Shown: positions 11,782 to 24,331 of the stretch, one piece after another | How positions within the stretch are numbered: the first letter of the stretch is position 1 | How the letters are laid out: every line of letters begins with the position of its first letter | Assembly (NCBI GenBank): GCA_026018925.1 | Contig: JAKSZU010000006.1 | Location: 126,929,592 to 126,993,591 of the forward strand | DNA: 64,000 bases | Source of the DNA: Tupaia tana | Lineage: Eukaryota > Chordata > Mammalia > Scandentia > Tupaiidae | Reading direction: 5' to 3' | The notes under the pieces: model-generated | The model's input: only the letters and a program-made list of their open reading frames with translations | The model's database searches: none | What the model was told of the DNA's origin: nothing | Program-made: the position numbers and the translations under genes

Positions 11782-12268
11782 CAGGTGATATATATGTTGC
11801 TTCCTAACTTACTTAAGGTATCTCAGATTGTTAAAAGGTGTATAGGATTAGAAAATTAATTATTTCTCTTATGGTTGGCCTTCCTGTTACTCACCAGTAC
11901 TATATACTGTTGTCACTGGTCCTGGGTGATGCAAAGTCCTCCCTGTTTTTAAGGAGTGGTGAGCTTCCAACTGACCTAGTAAGCAACACCTCAAGAGCAA
12001 AGAAGAACAAAAATTGTGTGCCACATTATTCAAAACACTAAATTTCAGAGTCCAAAGGCAAGTGGAGAAGGGGCCTGCAGCCACAGGCAGCCTGGTGTCC
12101 GGAACTGCTGGCTGGCTCGAACCGGTTTGCAGGTGGGGTGGGGTGGTGCGAGTTCATCTTAAAGTCCCAAGGAACCAACCTGAAGTCCAGAGAAGAAAGG
12201 GGTGGGGATGCGTGATGGTCTGGCTGTAAGGGCCTGAAGCCGCTGCAGGCAGCCTGGTGTCCGGAACT
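11782..12268 (-). promoter_or_regulatory. L1-A 5' UTR with a partial tandem duplication
   Basis: Upstream of ORF1 and unlike the L1-B leader. A segment containing GCAGCCTGGTGTCCGGAACT occurs at about 12072-12106 and again at about 12231-12268, an offset of roughly 160 bp. This could be the remains of a two-unit monomeric promoter of a different sequence. The region is GC-rich relative to its surroundings. Confidence 0.55.
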
Positions 12269-12354
12269 CACCAATTTACTTGTTACATATGAAAATGCTG
12301 TTCCTCTTAGCCCATGAGCTAACCATTGATAGGTCAGAATCTAGGTCACTGTAC

Positions 12355-12500
12355 CTGAATGCTACTATTTACTAAGTATCTGACTTTAAGCAATTACGTA
12401 CAATAATTTTATAAGACTCACATTTTTCAGATGTTGGAATTAGAATAACAATAATATTTATTGGAAAAGCATTGCTATGAGAATTAATATTGTATGGACT
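12355..12500 (+). mobile_element. MIR fragment
   Basis: CTATTTACTAAGTATCTGAC and TTAAGCAATTACG are in MIR order. Low similarity. Confidence 0.35.
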
Positions 12501-12849
12501 ATAGAGTTGGATAGCCATTTGAAACAGAAAACTTAAAAAGTCAGTCTTTTATCTATGAGAGTTGTAATTCTATCCCATTGGATGAACATACTCAGTAAAC
12601 GAATATTTACTGAACACATTCCATGAGTTAGTAAATACGAGTGCTAATCTTTGATGATCTAGCAACAAATAAAACAAAAGCGTGTGTCTTTCCTTATGTA
12701 ATTTTTAAAAGAAATTTTTTGCACCCACGCACATATTTGTAGGATCCTGGTAAGTGCTAGGGAGAAAAATAAAATGAGGAGATATAATGATTATGAAGGC
12801 CAGAGAATTGCAAGTTTGACCTATAACAAAGAAGATTTTAGTAAAAAGA

Positions 12850-13082
12850 TAGATTTGCAGTGGCATAGTCAGTAGGTCACCACTCTGTGATTCTAGAGCC
12901 ACATGGGAACCCCAGGTTTAGATCCTAGGTCAGTGTGAACACACCAGGTATGCTTGCCTCCCCATGATCCTGGCTGGTTCAGAGGCTAAAAGGAGGATTA
13001 TGGGGTCTCTCTCTCTCTCTCTCTCTCTCACTGCCTCCATATCTCTCTATATACATATAAATAAACAAATAAATAAATAAAA
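12850..13082 (+). mobile_element. SINE-B, diverged copy
   Basis: CAGTGGCATAGTCAGTAGG, then CACATGGGAACCCCAGG, GGTATGCTTGCCTCCCC and a CT-rich block followed by an AATAAATAAATAAA tail. It resembles the copy at 46316-46552. Confidence 0.6.
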
Positions 13083-13371
13083 TTATGACATTTGCAAAAA
13101 TTCCTTCCTGAAGCAAAGAGTGAACCACCTAGGTATCTGAAGAAGAGGAAATAGCATGTGAAAAGGTATTGAGAGAATAGTTTCAGGAGTGCACATTTGT
13201 AGGGTTGGGATGTCGAGATTGACTAGGATCTGTTAGAATTCAAGATAACTGCTGGGCATCTTTATCTGGCCTGAGATAGAAATGAGGGAATTAAATCTCA
13301 TATAGATGAGATTTAAATCTATAAGAATAGATAAAATCATCGAAAAAATATTACAGAAAAGGAAAAGAAGC

Positions 13372-13606
13372 CCAGGGTCCACAGGCTAGTGATTATGGAA
13401 CAGGATCTTACGTGGTCTATCACAGTTTCAATCCTGGCCCTGCACTTGAAAAACATACCAGACACACATGTGTGCATGCCCCAAATCCTGACAGGATGGA
13501 GAGATGGAAGAAATTGTGATCACACCCAATTGAGGGTGCTTTCTTCTCTTTCTCTCTTTGTCTTTCTCTGGTGAGGGCACACATTCTCTGACAATTTTAA
13601 AAATAA
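13372..13606 (+). mobile_element. SINE-A, old diverged copy
   Basis: Recognisable from ACACATGTGTGCATGCCCC, GACAGGATGGAGAGATGG and GGTGAGGGCACACATTCTC. The tRNA-like head is degraded. Confidence 0.65.
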
Positions 13607-14032
13607 AGTCAAATACTTTATGATCTAATAGTCACACTAGTATTTAAAGTCAAAGTCTGGTAGAACCTGAAAAGAAGCAGTGATAGATGCAAAAAGTAAA
13701 CCAAGCAAGCATAGGAATCCTGTAAGATTAAATAAAGTATAAAAAGAAGACTATGGTCAACTTTGTCAAATGCTGCTAATATAAACCCGATTATCATCAT
13801 GGAGGTTTTTGGAGGTCCTCAAAAAAGTGGGTTTAGTGGAGTGGAGGTAAAAATCTGATAGGAATAGATCTAAGAAAGGAAAGGAGTGACATAAAAGATA
13901 ATAATTTTAGGAGCTTTCTTGGGAAGGGAACAAGAGAAATGGATAGTAACTAAAGAAGGATATGGGATTATTAGAGGAGTGTTATATTTAGTATTGGATG
14001 ACAATAACAGCTTCTTAATTATACTGATGGTA

Positions 14033-14300
14033 GGGACCAGCAGATGGCATAATGGTTACATTGCCGGACTCCCACATAGCCATGATTTAAGTCCCAGACC
14101 CAGTGGCTTAAAACTCACACTGTGTATGTGTGTGTGCATGCCCAAAATCCCAAGAGGAAATTGGAGAAGAAGAGATTGTGGAGTGGCCATCCACCCTGAG
14201 GGGTGATTTCTCAGTTTCTGTCTCTCTCTCTCACTGTCTCTCTGTCTCTCAGGCAAGCACACATGCCCTATAGCAAAAATGTTTTCCTCTCTAAAAGAAA
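14033..14300 (+). mobile_element. SINE-A copy
   Basis: GGGACCAGCAGATGGCATAATGG head, full body and CCCTATAGCAAAAATG near the tail. Confidence 0.9.
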
Positions 14301-14629
14301 AGTATTCATATGATGTTTAAGTTTAAAAAAAAAAGAAAGAAAAGAAAAGAAAAAAGGGGACAGAAGGGCAACACTGATGAGGCAAAAGAAAGCAGGAGAA
14401 TTTCTTCTGGTGCAAAGATCTTGAGTGATGGCAGGGACTGGGATCTATAACTCATGAAGATCAGTGTAGAGTCCACACATAGTAACAGAGTGAAATGGAA
14501 AGTAGACAGAAACAGAAATGTTGGGTACATGTGCTGATAGTTGCCAGTGGAGTGAAAGAAGCAAGATCATTTCTTTTATGACTTTTGTTTATTGTCTGTA
14601 TTCAGCAAACTTAAAATCAGTTACAGTGA

Positions 14630-14883
14630 GGTCAGTAGATGCCATGGTGGTTAAGGTGCTGGATTCCCACATGCCAACCCCAGTTTGAGTCCTAAACCCA
14701 GCAGCTTGGAAATCATGCCAAGTGCATGTGCGGTGTGCCCCAAATTCTGAGAAGAAAATGAAAGAGAAAGGATTGCAGTATGGCCATCCCACCTAGGGGG
14801 GAAGAGGGGTGACCTCTCTCTCTCTTTCTGTGTGGCAACTGCTCACACCCTATGGCAAAGACCTCAAAAAAAAAAAAAAAAGA
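14630..14883 (+). mobile_element. SINE-A copy
   Basis: GGTCAGTAGATGCCATGGTGG head, poly-A tail. The near-identical duplication ATCAGTTACAGTGA / ATCAATTACAGTGA lies at 14616-14629 and 14884-14897. Confidence 0.88.
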
Positions 14884-15050
14884 ATCAATTACAGTGATAG
14901 CAATGTCCAAGATTTTCCAATGAGACAGCATAGGATGAAGCAGTGAGGCAGATGATAAGGCAAAATTAAAGTACAAGAATAGTTTATCACTAAAGGCAGA
15001 AGTATATCGTAGAGAAACAGGGCCAAGTATGACAATGCAGGTCATTTTAT

Positions 15051-15766
15051 TTGAACTAACTGTTGAATTATTTGAATTAACTGTTCTTTAAGTTTTGTTT
15101 TCTTTTAATTTCATACTTCTGTCTATGCATTTTATTATTTAAATGAAGCTATAAAAATGTAAAATTTTAAATAAACAACATTTTAATTCAGTAGTAGGAC
15201 TGAATACCAGTTTCCATCAAGGAGACAGAAATTGACCAAGTATCAACACCTAAGATCTGGAATACAGTAGTTAAGAAAAACTAGACTAAGATTTAACGTA
15301 CAATGTATATCTTTATATGTTTAAATGAAAGCATATTGAAATTAGTAGTCATTATTGTACCTCAAAACTACAGAAATAACTAACTCACTCAGAGATAGTT
15401 ACATTCATTAACTGTGAAATATAAAAGAAGCTGTGGACCAATTTTAAAAACATGAGTAGTATTGCCTGTCCTAAAATATTTGTTACATTTTTCCTTAGAC
15501 AAAAAAGAAATATATAAACAGAAATTAAATCTGAAGCAGTATAAGGATATTTATAAAATAGTATTACAGCAATTGCAAGATAATTACAATAATCCTCAAG
15601 GGAAGAAAAACAAAAGTATCTTTAAGGTTAGGTTAGATTAGCTGAGGTAAATTCTTGAAAGAGGATATTTGAAATAGTGTTTCAGGAGGTGATGGATAAG
15701 GATAAACTGAAAATATTTCAAAAACAATTGTATACAAAGACACAAGGACAGAAATGAGAAAGGAGT
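15051..15766. other. Unassigned AT-rich sequence
   Basis: No ORF, repeat or RNA gene recognised. Confidence 0.4.
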
Positions 15767-16032
15767 TGGGACCAGCAGTTGCCGTAATGGCTATGTCGTT
15801 GGACTCCCATGCAATCAACTGCGGCCCGAGTCCTGGACCCGGTGACTTAGACTCACGCCGGGAGCATGTGTGTGCGTGCCCAAGATCCTGAGAGGAGAAG
15901 GGATTGCAGCGTGGCCATCTCCCCTGGGAGGTGATTTCTCGCTTTCTGTCTCTCTGTCTGTCTCTGTCTTTTGGGCGAGCACACGCGCCCTACAGCAAAA
16001 ACCTCTCTCTCAAAAAAAAAAAAAAAGAAAAA
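15767..16032 (+). mobile_element. SINE-A, young copy
   Basis: Perfect 17-bp duplication AGAAATGAGAAAGGAGT at 15750-15766 and 16033-16049. A small deletion removes the AATGGAGGAG-type stretch in the middle. Confidence 0.93.
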
Positions 16033-16386
16033 AGAAATGAGAAAGGAGTGACCAGATTAATTTTCTGTAGCAGGGCTCATTGTGGGAATGAAAGAGAAAA
16101 AGAGTACTATTAATACATTATAACTTTAAAATTGTTCAGACAGTCCCAACTACAGTGGTAATTTATTAGGAGGACTCTTCAGAAAAAATGTGATGCTAAA
16201 TTGACAAGTAATAATTGTAAATACTTGTGGAGTGTGGTATGATATTTCAGTACATACATACAATGTGTAATGATCAAAGGCAATTATATGTGTCACTCCA
16301 AACATTTGTCATTGTTTTTGTGTGTGTGCGTGTGTGTGTGTTGGAAACTATCAAATATTCTCCTCTAGTTTTTTAAAGTGTATTTC

Positions 16387-16588
16387 TTCCGTAACCAGAG
16401 AGATGGAAAAAGACAGACACAGGCAAGCACCTCCATAAGGTCTTGATGCCTTGATCCATCTCCAGCCTAGCCAGCCCCAGAGGATGCCCAGTGTACTCAG
16501 GGAGGTCTCTGAACACCAATCCAGAACTTTCTCATGTGAGTCAGCCACACAGTATCACATTGTACCGCTATATTACCGTCCAGGCTCC
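16387..16588 (-). mobile_element. SINE-B copy
   Basis: CTTGATGCCTTGATCCATCTC, TGTACTCAGGGAGGTCTC and CTCATGTGAGTCAGCC align with the copy at 48884-49080. Nested in the ancient L1. Confidence 0.7.
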
Positions 16589-17297
16589 TCTTCTATCTTT
16601 TTAAAATATACAGTAAATTGTTACATATAGCCATCCTATAGTGTTGTTGTACTCTCAAACTTATTTCTCATACATAGCTGTAGTTTTATATCCATTAGCT
16701 AAATTCTCTCAACCACCCGCCACTATCCTTCCAACCTTTTCGTAACCACTATTTTTCTCTCTTCTTCTATAAAATCAAATGTTCATTTCCATGTATAATT
16801 GAGCATATATAGTATTTCTCATCCCGTGGCTAGCTTACTTCACTTACTATAGTGTCCTCTGGATTCATTTATGTTTCCATGAAGAAGAGGATTTCATCAC
16901 TCATTAGACCTGAACAGTATTCTATTGTATACCACGCTTTCTTTATCCATCTGTGGATATATAGGTTAAAGACATATCCTGGCTACTGGGAACTGTGCTG
17001 CCATGAACAAAGGAGTGAAATACTCATTTGACATACCAATTTCCTTTTCTTTGGATATATACCCTGCAGTGGAATTGCTGGGTCATATGTAATTCTATTT
17101 TCAATATTTTGAAGAACTTTCAAATTGTTTTCATAATGGTTGTATTAATTTGCACACCTACCAACAGTGTATGATTCCCTGCATTCTCAAGAGAATTTGT
17201 TGCTGTTTTACTTTTTCATAATACCAGTCTGAGGTGAGATAGTATCTTACTGTGGTTTTGATTTGCTTTTCTCTGACAATTAGTGATGTTTAGCATA

Positions 17298-17298
17298 T

Positions 17299-17375
<77 letters not shown>
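17298..17375. repeat. (CA)n(TA)n compound microsatellite
   Basis: About 17 CA-type units (one CG change) followed by about 22 TA units, inside an ancient L1. Confidence 0.92.
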
Positions 17376-17379
<4 letters not shown>

Positions 17380-17587
17380 TTGGCTATTTGTATCTCTTTT
17401 ATTTTGAGAAATATCTATTGAAATCATTTGCCTATTTTAAAATCATGTATGTGTTTGAGTTTCTTGTATATTCTGATTATTAGATGAATAGTTTGCAAAT
17501 ATGTTCTCCCATTATCACTCTCATCACTGTATTGATTGTTCCCTTTGCTATAAAGATTTTAGAGTTTTGTTATTTGTTTATTTGGTT

Positions 17588-17843
17588 TTAGTTTTTGCTA
17601 TAGGGTATGTATGCTAGACAGGGATAGAGATAGAAAGGGAGAAAGAGAGTGAGAAAACTGTCCCCTGGGGTCAGGGCGGTTGACCACACCACAGTCTCAT
17701 CTCCTCCATTCTCCTTTTGAGATTTTGGGCATGTGTACACATGTAACTGCCATGTTTTTCATGCTGCCAGGTCTAAGACTTGAATCACTGAATTGGCCAT
17801 ATGGGATCCAACTGCCCTAACCACCATATGACTGACTGGCCTG
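17588..17843 (-). mobile_element. SINE-A, old diverged subtype
   Basis: Antisense copy with TTTTTGCTATAGGGTATG start and GGCCATATGGGATCCAACTG near the tRNA head. The head ends CCATATGACTGACTGGCC. Inserted in an ancient L1. Confidence 0.75.
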
Positions 17844-18503
17844 AAGATTTTTTGGTTTTACATAGTCCCATTTGTCTACTTTTTGTTGTTGTTGTTCTCA
17901 CTGTTTTTGAGGTCTTGTCCTCAAAACTTTTGCCAAGACCTATGCCTTAAGGTATTTTTACTATGTTTTCTTCTGGTAGTCTCATAGCTTTCGGTCTTAC
18001 ATTTAATTCATTTTGAGTTGAATTTTGCACATGATGAGAGACAGGAGTCTATTTCCATCCTCCTTAATGTGGATATGCGGTTTTTCTCAGCACCACTTAT
18101 TGACAAGATTGTCATGTTCCCAATGTATGTTCTCTGTACCTTTGTTGAAAAACAGTTGGCTATATGTGTGTGAATTTATTTCTGGGTTTTCTGTTCTTTT
18201 GCTTTGGTCTATGTGTCTGTGTTTATGCCAATACCATGCTGGTTTTGGTTACTGTTGTTTTGTAGTTATTTTGAAATCAGGTAATGTGATGCCTCTAGTC
18301 TCCCCTGCCCCTGCACCTGCACCTCAGGATTTCTTTGGTTATTGTGTTTGAGTGTGTGTATGTGTTGTAGTTCCATCTGAACTTCAGTATTGTTATTTCT
18401 GTAAAAAAAAAATATATCATGGCATTCATAGAGATTACACTGAATCTGTACATTAATTTTTTGTTGTTGTTAATATTGTCATTTTTAACAATGTTAATTC
18501 TCT

Positions 18504-18634
18504 GGGGCCAGCAGGTGGCGTGGTGGTTAAGGGCGCTGGACTCCCACATGGCCCACTGCATTTTGAGTCCCAGACCTGGTGGCCTGCTTTCTCACTTTCC
18601 CTCTCTCTCTCTCTCTCTCACTCTCTCTCTCTGA
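18504..18634 (+). mobile_element. Short SINE-A subtype
   Basis: GGGGCCAGCAGGTGGCGTGG head, then directly GGTGGCCTGCTTTCTCACTTTCC and a CT-rich end. It lacks the 3' middle part (CCAAGATCCCGAGAGG) of the long form. Confidence 0.82.
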
Positions 18635-19268
18635 ATTTTGTTCAGTATGATGTTTGCTGTGTGTTTGTTACATATGGTCTCTATTGTGTTTAGGCATATT
18701 CCTTCCATTCTTAATTAGTGCAAAGTTTTTATTATGAACATATATTGAATCTTATCAAATGCTTTCTCTGTGTCTATTGAGATGACTGTAGAATTTTTGT
18801 CCGTCACTCTGATCAAGTGATGTATCATGTTTATTGATCTGTGTATGTCAAATCATCCTTGCTTGAATCCCCAAGACTCAGGATAAATCCCACTCAATCA
18901 TGCTATCAATCTTTTTATGTGCTCTTAGATTTGTTTTGCTAGCATTTTGCTGAGAATTTTTGCACGTATATTCGTTGAGGATAGTGGCCTGTAATTTTCT
19001 TTTTTTGTTTTGTCCTTGTCTGGTTTTGGTAAAGGGTAATGCTTCCTGGTGTAAGACTCTTATAAGCATTTCTCAGAAGACTAAACGTGTGATGATAAAT
19101 TTCTTCAGTTTTATCTTCTCTGGGAAAGACTATAGTTTTCCTTCAATTCTTAAGGACAGTTTTCCTGGACATAGTATTCTTAATTGGCAGACTTAGTTTG
19201 GTTTGTGTGTTTCTTTGTATTTTGTTTTGTTTTGTTTTCCTTCTAGAACTACACACACCCATTCTTTT

Positions 19269-19496
19269 TGTTTGTTTGTTTGTTTTTGGAGAGGTTTTTG
19301 CTATAGGGCACGTGCACTCGCCAGAAAGACAGAGAGAGACAGAGAGACAGGGGGATGGCCACTATTCTCCTCTTGGGATCTTGGGCACGCATGCACACTC
19401 CCCGGCATGAGTTTAAGCCACCAGGTCCGGGACTCAAACCGTGGTCGACTACATGGGAGTCCAATGACACAGCATTACGCCAACTACTGGTCCCCG
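19269..19496 (-). mobile_element. SINE-A, young copy with internal deletion
   Basis: Antisense copy. The hairpin region and part of the body are missing around 19345-19365. Target duplication CACACCCATTCTTTT at 19254-19268 and 19497-19511. Confidence 0.88.
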
Positions 19497-20069
19497 CACA
19501 CCCATTCTTTTGTGGCCTGCGTAGTTTCTGCAAACAATCTGCTATAAATTTGTAGGGAATTTCCTTACATGGAACTTGTTGCTTTCCTCTTGCTATTGTT
19601 TAAAATTCTCTTTGTCTTCAACTTTTCACAGTTTCATTAAAATGTACCTCACTGAAGACCTCTTTGAATTGAATATTTTTGGTACAATTTTTAAAATTTA
19701 TAATCATTTCTCTAAAAACAATTTAAGAATAAAGGCATACTATAGTAACAACATATTACTGGGAAATTTCAAAATATAAAAAATAATTTTAATGCTTCTA
19801 AAGGCAGTCTGCATTTTTTAATTGTATGTCAGTTTATCTGTGAAAAAGAAGTTTCTCAACTAGGTTATGAAAATATGGGTTAGGGTTAGTACAAAATATG
19901 ACACCCTCAACTAAAAGATTGGTTATTAAATTAACTATAGATGGCCACATACGTAAATACTTTTCTCATTTTATCATTAATGCCTTCGGAACTTTTTGTA
20001 TCTTCAGATGACTTATAATTGAAGCTTTGAATTCCATGAAGGCCATTATGTTTCTTTGTACCAAGTTAC

Positions 20070-20440
20070 TCTTTTATTTATTTATTTATTTAGTTTGGTA
20101 ATTTGCTGCTGCCATGAACTTCTTTTTTGTATTTTATACATTGAATCACTATACATCATTACTACTTGTAAACTTATCCAACATGAATGCACGTCACACC
20201 AATCCAGTCGAAGAGTCTATACAAGTTACCATCAACAGATAATCATCCATTTCTGTGTCCTATAAATACGCCTCTCTATTTTTCTCCTTCATTCCTTTCC
20301 CTTCACTCTCCCCTTCTCAGTCTTTTTCAGTGATCTTTGAACTTCCTGTTTCTGAATGTCCACTTCCCTGTTTTCCCATGCTTTTTGTGTTCTTATGTTG
20401 ACATCACACATCTTGTGGAACAAGCTACTTTGTCCAATTT
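20070..20440 (-). mobile_element. 5'-truncated L1 3'-end fragment (L1-A-like)
   Basis: T-rich start (TTTATTTATTTATTTAG), then a stretch similar to the L1-A 3' UTR: both have TACATTGAATCAC, an AATCCAGT-GA motif and a CATCAACAG motif followed by C-rich blocks (compare 6500-6900). The far end is uncertain. Confidence 0.5.
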
Positions 20441-21560
20441 TGTAGAATAGCTTTCTTAGGGATAAATTTTATTCTGAAGATGTGTTTTATAGTGTTGTTT
20501 AGGTAGACTGTTTTAGTTTTAGTTCTGAGTGAGCACAGCAGTGTAGTGGCTGTGTGATTTTTTTTCAGTTATAATCAATATAGGTGATGTGTGCAAGTAC
20601 CTCAGTGTCCTAGACTGTGAGTGTGTGTGTAGTAATCATACAGCTTTGCTGAGGATGAAGATCAGTAAGTGGACAGTTAGCCATCAGCAACAGGATGGGC
20701 CAATGGTTCTGGGCCATAGAATCTGGGAACTGCCTAGGTGCTAGAAATAACAGGGGTGTCCCCCTGGGGGATGGAGAGCAGATACAGGAGTCCTGGTCCA
20801 CAGTATGTGGGTGGGCTCCTGAAAGGTGCACAGGCCCTGGTGGAGGAGGTGGAGTGGACATCCAAGGTAGCAGAGGCTGGGAGTGCCAGTGTGCAGACCC
20901 TGGGCTGTGCACAAATCAGCTCACCTGGTCCTGGGAGTCCCTGTTCAGCTGCTCTGGCTGTGTGCATGCTGCAGTAAGTATATGTTGCTGCATGGTCTAA
21001 GATGCCAGGGCCAGTAGCCTGCTAAGTTTGGCTGAGATGCCAGCTAAAGCCTCTGTGATGGAATGAAAGTTGGGCATCAGGGCTATGGGGGCCATTGACC
21101 TTCCAGGCATGTTTTACTCTAGCACTGGCTGTGTTGTTAAAATGGCACAGTGTTGTAGCAGCTTGCATTGGGGTTACCTCCATGAATTTCTTCTCTGAAG
21201 TTACACAGCTCTATCATTTTCAGGCAATTCTCTGCACTGTGCCTGGAGTCAATAAGGATTCCTAAGACCCCCAACAGCTAGTCATTGTCCAAGATGGTGA
21301 TGGGAGCAGTTTGGGATCTCTCACTTAGCCTTTCCCAGCAATGAAGAATCATTCCTCACTCCAGGCCAGTCTTGGCCAACTGTTTTGCTTTTCTCTCTTC
21401 GCTGTAGTCTCAAGTCTCTACGCTTCATAGGCCTTCATAGTTCCTCCTTAGACATTTTACTAAAAGTCTGTGCGTATGTATGAATGTGAGTATTTATTTA
21501 TTGTTCCTGGTTTGGGAGGAGAGGAGGAGTGCTGGGTACTCCTAGTCAGCTGTATGGATG

Positions 21561-22844
21561 ACGTCTTTCTATACCTTTCTTCAGTGCTTTTTTAAAATGA
21601 AAAAAAAAGTTACTCATCTTTTTGTGTCTATCACTTTCAAATACACATGAGTTAGAGCTGAATCATTCAGGCTACCAATTGCTCAGTGTGGTTGATATCC
21701 TAGTTTTTATTTTGTAATGACTACTTGGAACTTGTGCTGATCTCACAAAATAAGAAATAGGACTAGTATTCAAAAATCCACTGGGTATTTATCTGTGGCA
21801 CTATGTTTATGTTTGTGTGTGTATAAATATCATTTTTCTTAAGTAATAAAAGAAAATGTGTGCATGCATGTTTACTGTTTTTCTTTTGCTCAATGTTAGG
21901 TGAATATATTTTAATTTTATATTAGAAGCTATTATGGTTTGAAAAAAATTTCATAGCACATAGGAAAGGAGAAATCATCTCTTCTGCTGTATCCTTGTAT
22001 GAAGAAACTTCTGAAGAAGAAGTTTTTTCTTTTGTTTCAAAACCATTAGAAAATCTTTCTCTATATATCATTTAAAATGCTATATTCGAAAGCTGAAATT
22101 TTGGTTAAAAAAGATTAAAACTTGAAAAATGAACAGGAAATTGTTTTGTGGCAAAAATGATATTTTTATTATAAGGTAATGAAGAATAGCTAAATTAAAA
22201 TATGAAACTACTGAAGTCTAGCACCAATCAATAATTATCATAATTGTACATGCAATTTATAATCCTTTGGAAAAAAGAAAAATCAAAATCAAAGTATTTC
22301 CTTAAAACTGGATGGTAAGGGTGTTATGGAAAGCATTTTAGAGTGCAATGACCTTCTCCTTGCAACCCGACAGCTATTTACACTGTTGCCACTTTAGTAT
22401 TCTAAATTCAGAAAGCATTATATAAATATGTAAATACTACAGGTCTGACTCTTCTTTATAATTCTCATATGTATTGAATGTATTTCATTTGATAAGAAAC
22501 AAATATCCGTTTTCTTCTTGTCCACCAGAGAGTGTGAAAGCATAATTCTCTTATAGTGATGAATACATAAATGAATAAATGAATATAAAACTCTCATTCC
22601 AGTAAAATCTATACACCTCTCCTCCCCCAAACACATTACAAGCCATCTTTCCCCTGTAACATAATGTTTGGCATTCAACCTCTCTTCCTAAAATAAACAC
22701 CTCTAACTTTATCCCCCGAGTCCCCTCACTAGTGTGAGATCTTACTTTAAAAACTTCAATCTCAAGAATTTCCAACTCTCCTGAAACTTCATAGCACATT
22801 TTTGTCTTTGTCAATTACTCTATATTTATGGTTTTAACTTTTAT
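21561..22844. other. Unassigned sequence between two ancient L1s
   Basis: AT-rich, no feature recognised. Short minus-strand open frames (22418-22814) lack any coding support. Confidence 0.45.
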
Positions 22845-23725
22845 TCTAAAATTTTAATTATGATTTCTGGTTTACATATATATGATGTATATCTTTGTGG
22901 GGTACAGTATGTTTTTTTAAAAGCATGCATATAGTATATAATAATCAAATCAAGGATGCACACCTATTTGTCTTCAACACTGAACATTACATTATACTGT
23001 GCACATTTGATACTAGTTGTACTATTTTGGTATTTTTGTAAATATATATTGAATTGTCCACATTTTGTACTGTTCTTAGTACACTGTCCCATAATTTCTG
23101 CCCCTTATTTCATGCATTCCCATGTCTATTGAAAATTTTCTCAGAAGCCCCTTCCCCCAAAACCACCTCCAAGCAACTTCTGGTATCTACCATTCCTCTC
23201 TCTATTTCTATGCATCTGAGTCCTTCAGTTTACACTCTAGGAGTAAACTAAGTTTTTGTTAAGCAGGGATGTATAGTATTTGTCTTTCATAGTCTGGCTT
23301 ATTTCACTTAGCTTTTTATCTTCTAGATTTGTCCACTTGTGTCAAATGAGAGGATTTTGTTGTTCTTTATGGCTGAGTAGTATTACATTGTACGTACGTA
23401 CCATATTTTTCCAATTCGTCAGTTGTTGAGCACTTAGGTTGATTCCCTGACTTAATAATGCCGTATTAAACATGCATATGCAAATGTCTCTCCAACCAAG
23501 TAATTTCCTTTCCTTTAGGAATATAACTAATAGTGTGATTGGTGGGTCATATGGTAGTTCTATTTTTAGATTTTTGAGGAATCTTAATAGTGTTTTCCAC
23601 AGTGGCTATATTAACTTACATTTCCTCCAGCAGTGCAGAGGGGTTCCCTTTTCTTCACAACCTTACCAGCATTTATTATTCTGTTTCATTCTTTTTCTTT
23701 TCTTTCTTTCTTTCTTTTCTTTCTT

Positions 23726-23998
23726 TTTTTTTTTTTTTCTTGAGAGGGAGAGATTTTTGCTGTAGGGTGCATGCACTTGCCAGAGAGACAGAGAGAGACA
23801 GAAAGCAAGAAATCACCCCCAGGGAGAATGATCAAGCTATAATCCCTTCTCCTCTATTCTCCTCTCAGGATTTTGGGCATGTATGCACGTACACATGGTG
23901 TAAGTTTTAAGCCACCAGATCAGGGACTTGAACCACAATAGCACGATAGACTGCATGGGAGTCCAGCAATGTAACCATTATGCCATCTGCTGGTCTCC
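23726..23998 (-). mobile_element. SINE-A copy
   Basis: Antisense copy from a T-rich tail to CATCTGCTGGTCTCC. Nested in the ancient L1 of 22845-29450. Confidence 0.87.
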
Positions 23999-24097
23999 TT
24001 TGTTTTTCTTTATCATAGCCATTCTGACTAGGATTAAGTCAACTGTCATGTTTGTTTTTTTCCCTCATTCTTTTTTGTTTTCTTTTTTCTTTTCTTT

Positions 24098-24331
24098 AAA
24101 ATTTGCTATAGGATGTGTGAGCTCACTGGAAAAAGACAGAGAGAGGGAAAATGAGAAACCACCCCTGAGGGAGCCATACAGCAGTACCTAGTCCTCCCTT
24201 CTCCTCTTAGGAGTTTGGGCATGCACATACATGTGCTGGACTCTTTTTCAAGCTGCCAGGTCCAGAACTTGAACCATATGGTGGGCCATGTAGGATCCAA
24301 CTGCCTTAACCCCCGTGCCACCGGCTGGCTC
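24098..24331 (-). mobile_element. SINE-A, old diverged subtype
   Basis: AATTTGCTATAGGATGTGTG to CCACCGGCTGGCT. It shares the GGATCCAACTGCCTTAAC variant with the copies at 17588 and 55064. Confidence 0.75.

Larger units (their letters stand above)
6455..12268 (-). mobile_element. L1-A: older, nearly full-length LINE-1
   Basis: A minus-strand L1 of about 5.8 kb. In sense order: a 5' UTR (about 12268-11782) with a partly duplicated segment, an open ORF1 (11781-10816), a broken ORF2 (10770 to about 6925), a 3' UTR containing a G-rich run (C-run on the plus strand at about 6860), and a weak A-rich end near 6455-6480. Protein similarity to L1-B is clear along both ORFs, but several stops and frameshifts interrupt ORF2. 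I could not find convincing target-site duplications, so both ends are approximate. Confidence 0.88.
12560..15050. other. Decayed ancient repeat tract with nested SINEs
   Basis: Between the SINE-B at 12850-13082 and the SINE-A copies at 13372-13606, 14033-14300 and 14630-14883, the remaining sequence resembles the old repeat at 46130-47440, for example GTCAACTTTGTCAAATGCTGC at 13757. No coding signal. Confidence 0.3.
16230..21560 (-). mobile_element. Ancient L1, minus strand, split by younger insertions
   Basis: Diverged L1 sequence in antisense. 3' UTR-like sequence lies near 16230-16380, ORF2 from about 16600 to 19050 (for example the stretch around 16900-17100 that matches the L1 ORF2 3' end), ORF1-like sequence at about 19090-19690, and GC-richer 5' UTR-like sequence at about 20450-21560. 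It is interrupted by a SINE-B (16387-16588), a CA/TA microsatellite (17298-17375), SINE-A copies (17588-17843, 18504-18634, 19269-19496) and a younger L1 3' fragment (20070-20440). No usable ORF remains. The 5' part is the least certain. Confidence 0.7.

Noticed and set aside
6455..12268. Target-site duplication for L1-A
   Set aside because: I compared the flanks near 6455 and 12268 and found no convincing direct repeat.
17283..17483. THTHTH/YIYI-type open frame
   Set aside because: Translation of the CA/TA microsatellite in an ancient L1.
20610..21000. Overlapping open frames on both strands, possible exon
   Set aside because: Base composition and position fit the old L1 5' UTR. Several frames are open at once, which points to GC content rather than coding.
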